NCBI GenBank assembly: GCA_022453515.1
Contig: JAJNNY010000026.1
Span: 310,001-374,000 of the forward strand
Direction: 5' to 3'
DNA from: Astrocystis sublimbata
Taxonomy: Eukaryota > Ascomycota > Sordariomycetes > Xylariales > Xylariaceae
DNA: 64,000 nt
Part shown: one piece after another, positions 58,166-64,000 of the stretch
Position numbering within the stretch: position 1 is the first letter of the stretch
How the letters are laid out: each line of letters starts with the position of its first letter
Position numbers and translations under genes: made by a program
The notes under the pieces: model-generated
The model's database searches: none
What the model saw: the letters and a program-made list of their open reading frames with translations, nothing else
Told to the model about the DNA's origin: nothing

Positions 58166-61100
58166 TGTAGCTCGTGTGGATGATTAAAGTAGCTTGTGTA
58201 CCGGGAGCTTTATCCAGAAAGCAGAGGGGCACAGCCGCTCCGGCGAGGGTGGGCGTGCTCGTTGAATTACTAGTACTTATACTGCGGGGGGAAGGACGAT
58301 GCCTTGGTTGATAGCGGTCAGGGCTGATCCCTCGTGTGAACGAAATCCGTATTAGAGAGGCTAAAATCGGGTGGGTTTCCCCGCTTCCTTTCTGTCTGGC
58401 CTCAGTCGATGAGGAGATGAGAGGCTACTGGATGCGTTCTTCTGATGAGGTCGGATTTGCATAAACGAACACTTTACTGTAATTACGACTCCAGGCGCAT
58501 TATCAAGGACAGTGATGCTAGATATGGGCGACTGTCGTGTGCGTAGAGCTCTGCGGTCTAGCAGGGGCGGCTGCAAGCAATTGGGGAGGTTGGCGGGTAG
58601 ATATGTAGGCGCAGATGCACTAAGGCCCAACGGTGGCTATTAAGTATTGGGATTTCCCTGCCACTGTACTGTATGTACTACCACACAAACAAAAAGGTCC
58701 GAGTGCGTAGTCCGACCCTGTGCTCGTATCGTGGTCCTGTTGATGGTGTGTATATGGTTGACTGTGGCTGTGAATGCAACGACGACGGCGGAGATATGCA
58801 GCGGCGACGCGGTCGATGGGAAGCAGATGCGAGTGGAAAGGACAGTAATGGGTTGGAAATGGCAAAAAGTTGTGGGAAGACAGACGGGACGAGGACTGGT
58901 TAATCGTATGGCACCTCAAGGCTTGGTTGAACTGGGGGATGTCATGCAGTAGTACTAAAAGTATGCGTGCCGCGGCGGCCAGCGAATTGCTCCAGGTACG
59001 TGCCCCATGTACCATGTACCCTTGTACCGCAGCCACTGCAACGCCAAATAAGGAAACGGGGTACAGTGTAGGTAGCTGGGCTGCTCAGGGTGCTCGCTGC
59101 TCAGGGTGCACAGCGCTGCTGGGTCTGGGCCGTGTGTCCGTTCCAAGACCCAAAACGAAGTTGATGCCGCCGGGGGCCGGGGGTCGAATCGGGAGACAGC
59201 AACAGGGAGACAGGGGCAGGGGCCCTTACTCTTTCGATCCCTTCCTTCGCAGAGCAAGAGCCGGTCCCTTGGCCAACACACGAGACGAGCACGACGAGCG
59301 AGCGAGACTCGGTGGCTTGTCTGGCGACTGGGTGAATCCTGCTCGATGCGGCGCCTACGCAGAGACGAGGCGTCGGCACGTGTCTAAGTCTGTACCACGA
59401 CGAGTAGTGTAATTCTTGCTTGGTCTTGATCTTAATCTTGATCGTGATCATGAGGAGAGAGATAACGCTGCTTCCCCCGTGTTCCACGTCGGCCTTCTGC
59501 GTATCTAATTCTGGGGATTCTTAAACAACTCTGAGGACGATGTGCTCACGCCACAGGAGGATGATAACCGGTATGCTATATACGGCCCCCTACCCTAAAC
59601 CACATCGAGTTTTGATGAGGGAGGCTGTCCGGTAACTATGTATTTTCACATTTCACATGCTGCTCGCTCACGGCAACGGTGTGCTCTGCTGCTGCATCGC
59701 CCAACGACGGCTGGCTCGGTCATCCGACCTCTGGCCACAATATGATTCTGCCAGCATCATCATTCGATCCAACACCGCCCCTGGTAGATAAGTAGACGGT
59801 CAAGATGGTCAAGACGGTCAAAGGGACGAAAGGAGCTGCCCGATAGCCAAGAGATCCAAGCCAGGCCAGAAGCTGAAAAAGCCATCTGTCAAGCCAGGGC
59901 CGAAGCCTGGGCATCCGTACATTTGGGATGTCGAGATGTCGAGATGATCGCCTCTAGGCGGACGGCCCTGCTCGGCCAGGCACCAGAAAGACCAGCAAGT
60001 AGAAAGTGGCGGCGTAGGTACACAGATGGATAGGTAATGCATGATGTCCTCATCGCCAGAGTGACATGCGGGAGATGGAACATGGACGCACGAAGCCCTG
60101 TCATTCTCAGGCGGTAAGTGTTGCAAGATGCGCAACGCATCGTGGCGATTGGATGACAGGGCTCGGCACGGTGCGCTGGTCTGGCACGCCAGGCGTTTTA
60201 CAGGCAATAGCCCCAGGCGCCTATCCCATCACCAACCTTGCCCTAGCCAGGCCCCGCCAGGCCCTGTGGCCAATGGCGTTGCAAGCCCGCGGATCTCGCG
60301 GGGCTCTCGCGGGCCACCTGCTAGACCCGTGGTCCTTGCCTGATCTGGGCGAGAGCCTCGAGAGCGGTGCCGTCTTCAGGCTGCTTGTCCAGGCCTGCCC
60401 AGCTGGCGTTCATGGCATTTACCTGGGCGTTTGCACTACACCTTCCAGATACTTGGCGATAACCTCGAATTCCCTCTATTTCGAACACCAACCAGAGAGC
60501 CTAGAGCCCTGCCTGCCACCTGCCTGCCTGCCTAGAACTTTGCTTGGAATCTACTATATACTTGATATGGGCCTCATCCTAGCACGCACGTCTCCGGCTA
60601 CAACTACAACAATCTATTCCTATGCGTTCGTTTTTCTTTCTAAACTAGCTACTACATAGTACTTCTGCCCAGATGTGTGGTCTTTAATCGGAAACCACCT
60701 AATCTGTCGGTATGGACTCAACCCGGATGGTAATTTAGAGCACCATGGCCTCTTGTGGCTGTAATTGGTCTATGTCAGTATCTAAGCGCCGACGAAGTCG
60801 ATAGTTTTCATGTGACAGGCCCGACGTGACTACATATGCCAAGTCGTCGTTCTATCCGCAAGACTTCATCCCACGCTGAGTTGAGAGTTGTTCACATTCA
60901 CGGCGACAAAAATAAACTGTGACGATCATTCTGTGTTCCGGTAACTCGGCCACGTTGCTGGCATGCATTTTCTTTGACTTGCTGTGCCTTGCAGGCCCTC
61001 GGGCCTTATCTTCTCCTTTCGTCTGCAAGGTCTAAGATGACGACGCTTATGGTGCAGGCAGAACTATAGGATCCGCACGATTCCTCCGAAACTCGGTAGT

Positions 61101-62811
61101 AATGGTTTCTGTAATCGGGTATTTGCGTTCATCGGTTGTGTCGAAGGTGGAGGCGAAGACGCTGGGCTCGGATGCGCTGCTTACTTAAACTTGCGCACCG
61201 CACAAGCATTGACGAGGAACACATGAATAAAGTTGCAGCGTCGTATGCCGCTCTGTTGATGTGATGATGCTGATCCTCGCTAAGGTAGGTACTGTTACAT
61301 GCGTATCTACAGCAAGTGGAGTTGGCGATGGTAATGCTGGCGATACAGGATAATGTTCGGCGAATCGGTACTACCTTCAAGCCACAACTGGTTGCCGCAC
61401 AACCTGCAAGGCACGAACTGCTCGAGACGCAAAGAGCAATGTACTAGTATTGATCGCCAGTGTCTGACGAAAAAGGCCCGGCGGCCCACGCTGCTGTACG
61501 GAACAAACTTGACAGCATCCCCCCCTGCCGTGTGCGTCCGTGTTGAAACAGATTGGCCAGATTTTGGAGCCAGCAGGCGGCTCACGGCACGTCAACGCAC
61601 TACTGTAGGTTCGTCCCAGATCAGGGTGCTACCAGTGTCGTTCCTGATAGAGAAGCTCTGTCGAACAAATTTAGTCTCCGATGTAGCCAGTGTAGGCGAC
61701 GAACCAACGCATTGACTGATATGACAAGCCTCACTCACTTTCCCCATCAAAGCAACATTAGTGTAACTTGTAAGCGAAGGGAACTACAGACAAATAAATG
61801 CCTAGGTTCGGCATTTCAAGATTATTCAGCCCAAAACCTGCGATCTCCGCGGCACAAATCTGGTATATCTTACCAAGACTCAAGTGTTGCTACATACTTA
61901 CCTAGTACTGTACTTACGATCAGAAACAACAAGTTTTATCGTGAACACCTCCAACAGTACCGTATTGACGAGTAGTCAACTGGGGGGGCTTTTTTTCGCG
62001 GGGGTTGATAACAGCTCAATCCCCCATCCCCCCAATCCCCCGTGATTGATTTAGCATACCCCTACCAACTCGGTACTTGTTAGCTCAATCAAAGTGGACA
62101 TTCGGCAGGATCCGTACCATGGGTTTATCTCCTCGAATGTCTGATGATGGCGGTTCCGGTCGCCGATATGTGGGCCGTTTGAAGCTGTTTCGTCTCCCGA
62201 AGAAGCAGCTTTCGCTTTCGTTCACAGAGGCCTGCTAGTCTTACTACTCATGACCGGGACTCGGCTCGCTCACCTTTAGGTCAGCTTTCGCAGCACCTAT
62301 TGTAAGTACTCTGTGTAGATGTCGTTTCAAAGGCTTGGCTTCCCACGGGTTGGGACGGTAGTTTCCCAAACCGGTCCTTCACGTACCCAGAATGGCGATG
62401 CCTTTGGGTGGTCGAAGAGCTCGTCGCCCCATGTACCTAGGTAGATGGCGTGGTGTACCTGCTGGTGGTGCCATTTTATTGAGATATCACACGACGATGC
62501 ATGGAAGACAGGTGCATCGCATGGGTTTTTGCTGACACCTTATCCGCGTCCACACATTTGGGTCTCCTTTGATGGTATCGGATGTAGCATTCGGTAAACC
62601 GAGCACACGCCCGCCAAGAATGATCTGGCGGATGCATCTTTTTACGACAGCCTACCACAAAGGCACGTTCATCCAAATGTGATTTCAGCATTATCCAGAA
62701 ATAGACAGCCGTCCACAAGGCTGAGAGCTATGTTCTAGACCTCGCGTTGCCTAGGTCTCGTTCGAGGCTGCGCGTTGCGGCTCATGTTGCGATCACCAGT
62801 TGGCATATCCC
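58166..62811. other. intergenic: NOXR promoter and CCS1 3' flank
   Basis: 4.6 kb with no gene I can support. The longest frame (60066-60659, 197 codons) is Ala/Leu/Arg/Pro-rich, lies in a GC-rich stretch and has no recognisable domain. A full TACCTAGGTA palindrome lies at 62434-62443. GA-rich sequence at 58124-58143 flanks the NOXR first intron. Confidence 0.5.
62434..62443. repeat. TACCTAGGTA palindrome
   Basis: A full copy in the 3' flank of CCS1, about 370 bases past its stop codon. Confidence 0.8.
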
Positions 62812-64000
62812 TCATATCATTCCCTTCTTTAATTCATCTCTTCGCTCCTCCCATAGTGTTTTCCCAGTGCATGAGCACACCGTTTTGTCGTTGTCCCACA
62901 TGCCAGCACTCCTCGCTATGACACCAGTCACGGTGTTTTTATCGTTCTTGATTTCGCCGTGGCTTTCTTCTTGCGAAGTCAGAACCATGGCATGCCCAAT
63001 CATTTCCCAGATCTGAACATCGTGGTCTAGGAACACGGCACCGCGGCCGTCCTTTCCTACTTCCACCGAACCCAAGAAGCCTCGGGGCTGCGACGGGTCA
63101 CTGCCGCCAGCCCATATGGGACCTGTGGAAGTTGCGCCGTGCTTCAGGTCGCCGTACTCTCGTATGCTGGCGTAGTACTTTCCAGCCGCAACCCCGCGCA
63201 ATGTCAGGTCTACCAGTGTGGTCGTGGAGGACACTTGTACCATGCGAGCCAAACCCCTGACCTCTCTATCGCTGGTAGCCGAATCCTCCGTAGAGGCTTC
63301 GGGATCCGAGGCGGGCACCAGCGTGTCACCACCACTTTCGTTGCGATGATATGTCTCAAGGATACATACAGCTGCGCCTATTGAACATGACTGAAGTGAG
63401 TCTCCGTTCATCTCGCAGGCTGCCACTTCTACACTAGAAGTGTGTCGTGTTTCAAATGCATATATAGTCGCACAGCGAACAGTGAAACCGCCGTAGACAA
63501 ACAGAAAGTATAAGTCAATGCCGCATGACGATGTCAAGCTGGCACATTGCCATAGGCCAGTACCTGGGCCGGCACGGGAAACACATAGCCGTGAAGAGGA
63601 ATGATAGGTCCAACTCACTGTTTGATGCGCCTGATCCTCGCAAGATAGCGTCTCGGCCGGTTGCCTCGATGGCACTCACAATAGCAGATGGTGCGGCTAT
63701 TGGGATCAGATTCCCACATGTCAGCCACCGATTCCCTGCTACGTTTTCGGACGATCTGGTCCGTCGAAGAGAGATAGAACGGGAAGGGTGGCGATCACTT
63801 AAAGAGGTAATCCACGCTTCACTCGAGTTGAGGCGGCAAACAAACAAACAAACAAACAAACAGACACCAGAGAAGGAGGATTCCAATCTTACCAGTTCCC
63901 TTCACTGCGACCAGCTGGTCTTCTAAATTAGCGTGGACGTTGGCGATTCCATCAAGGCTGTACAATGCATCTGAAACGGACTTGACACAAGAGTCACAAG
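62812..64000 (-). CDS. CCS1: copper chaperone for superoxide dismutase (5' partial)
   Basis: Exons 63893-64000 (continuing past the window edge), 63619-63696 and 62812-63377 give at least 249 residues. The protein loads copper into, and oxidises the disulfide of, Cu/Zn-SOD. The visible N-terminal piece starts inside the copper-binding motif (CDSC, expected MxCxxC) and continues VKSVSDALYSLDGIANV as an Atx1-like domain. The middle SOD-like domain (ILETYH..., VDLTLRGVAAGKYYASIREYGDL, STGPIW) lacks the HVH copper ligands of true SOD, as in yeast Ccs1. Domain III keeps the C-x-C motif (CSC) in VCSCTGKTLWEERRDELKKG. Splices GTAAGA...ATAG and GTGAGT...ATAG preserve frame. The first intron holds an (AAAC)6 tract. 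The identification is firm; the start is not in the window. Confidence 0.94.
63838..63861. repeat. (AAAC)6 microsatellite in a CCS1 intron
   Basis: Six perfect AAAC units on the plus strand, within the intron between the first two visible CCS1 exons. In the transcript this reads as GTTT repeats. Confidence 0.85.

Noticed and set aside
60066..60659. 197-codon plus-strand open frame
   Set aside because: It is the longest unexplained frame but lies in GC-rich DNA with mixed composition, no domain, no signal peptide and no exon continuity.

Overview
The window is nuclear DNA from a filamentous ascomycete, most likely a Sordariomycete. The genes have short spliceosomal introns with GTAAGT/GTACGT/GTATGT-type donors and AG acceptors. 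The gene set includes a CON7-type zinc-finger regulator and the NADPH oxidase regulator NoxR, both of which point to Pezizomycotina. Intergenic DNA carries many copies of TAGGTAGG/TACCTAGGTA-type motifs. I could not settle genus or order from sequence alone.

Layout. 1-2259 (+): 3' part of an alpha/beta-hydrolase-fold protein of the YML020W-like family, 5' end outside the window. 4098-12947 (+): intronless 2949-residue Fmp27/BLTP2 bridge-like lipid-transfer protein. 14595-15496 (-): ESCRT-II subunit Vps22/Snf8, divergent from 16301-17154 (+) 40S ribosomal protein uS9 (Rps16), which has six exons including an 11-nt microexon. 19232-19567 (-): small secreted protein of unknown function. 22224-23543 (-): U5 snRNP assembly factor Aar2. 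27830-29551 (-): C2H2 regulator Con7. 29552-43849: about 14.3 kb with no gene I can support, all of it upstream of CON7. 43850-46340 (-): DEAD-box helicase Dbp2, seven exons with a 457-nt intron inside motif V. 47239-49496 (-): bifunctional thiamine enzyme Thi20 (HMP kinase plus TenA), ten exons. 50299-54390 (-): TORC2 subunit Rictor/Tsc11/Ste16. 56353-58165 (-): NoxR. 62812-64000 (-): copper chaperone for superoxide dismutase, N-terminus outside the window.

Nearly all genes are housekeeping functions (lipid transfer, endosomal sorting, translation, splicing, RNA remodelling, thiamine, TORC2 signalling, copper delivery), with two developmental or ROS regulators (Con7, NoxR). They do not form an operon-like or metabolic cluster. 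From 19 kb onward every supported gene is on the minus strand. Exon joins were chosen so that reading frame and family homology continue across each intron; the exon lengths of all complete models sum to whole codons.

I found no CRISPR, insertion sequence, intact transposon, tRNA or rRNA gene, and no convincing new multi-gene system. The most interesting features are the long CON7 upstream region with its ORF-poor segment, the structured long DBP2 intron, the repeated TACCTAGGTA palindrome, the RPS16 microexon and the small secreted protein.
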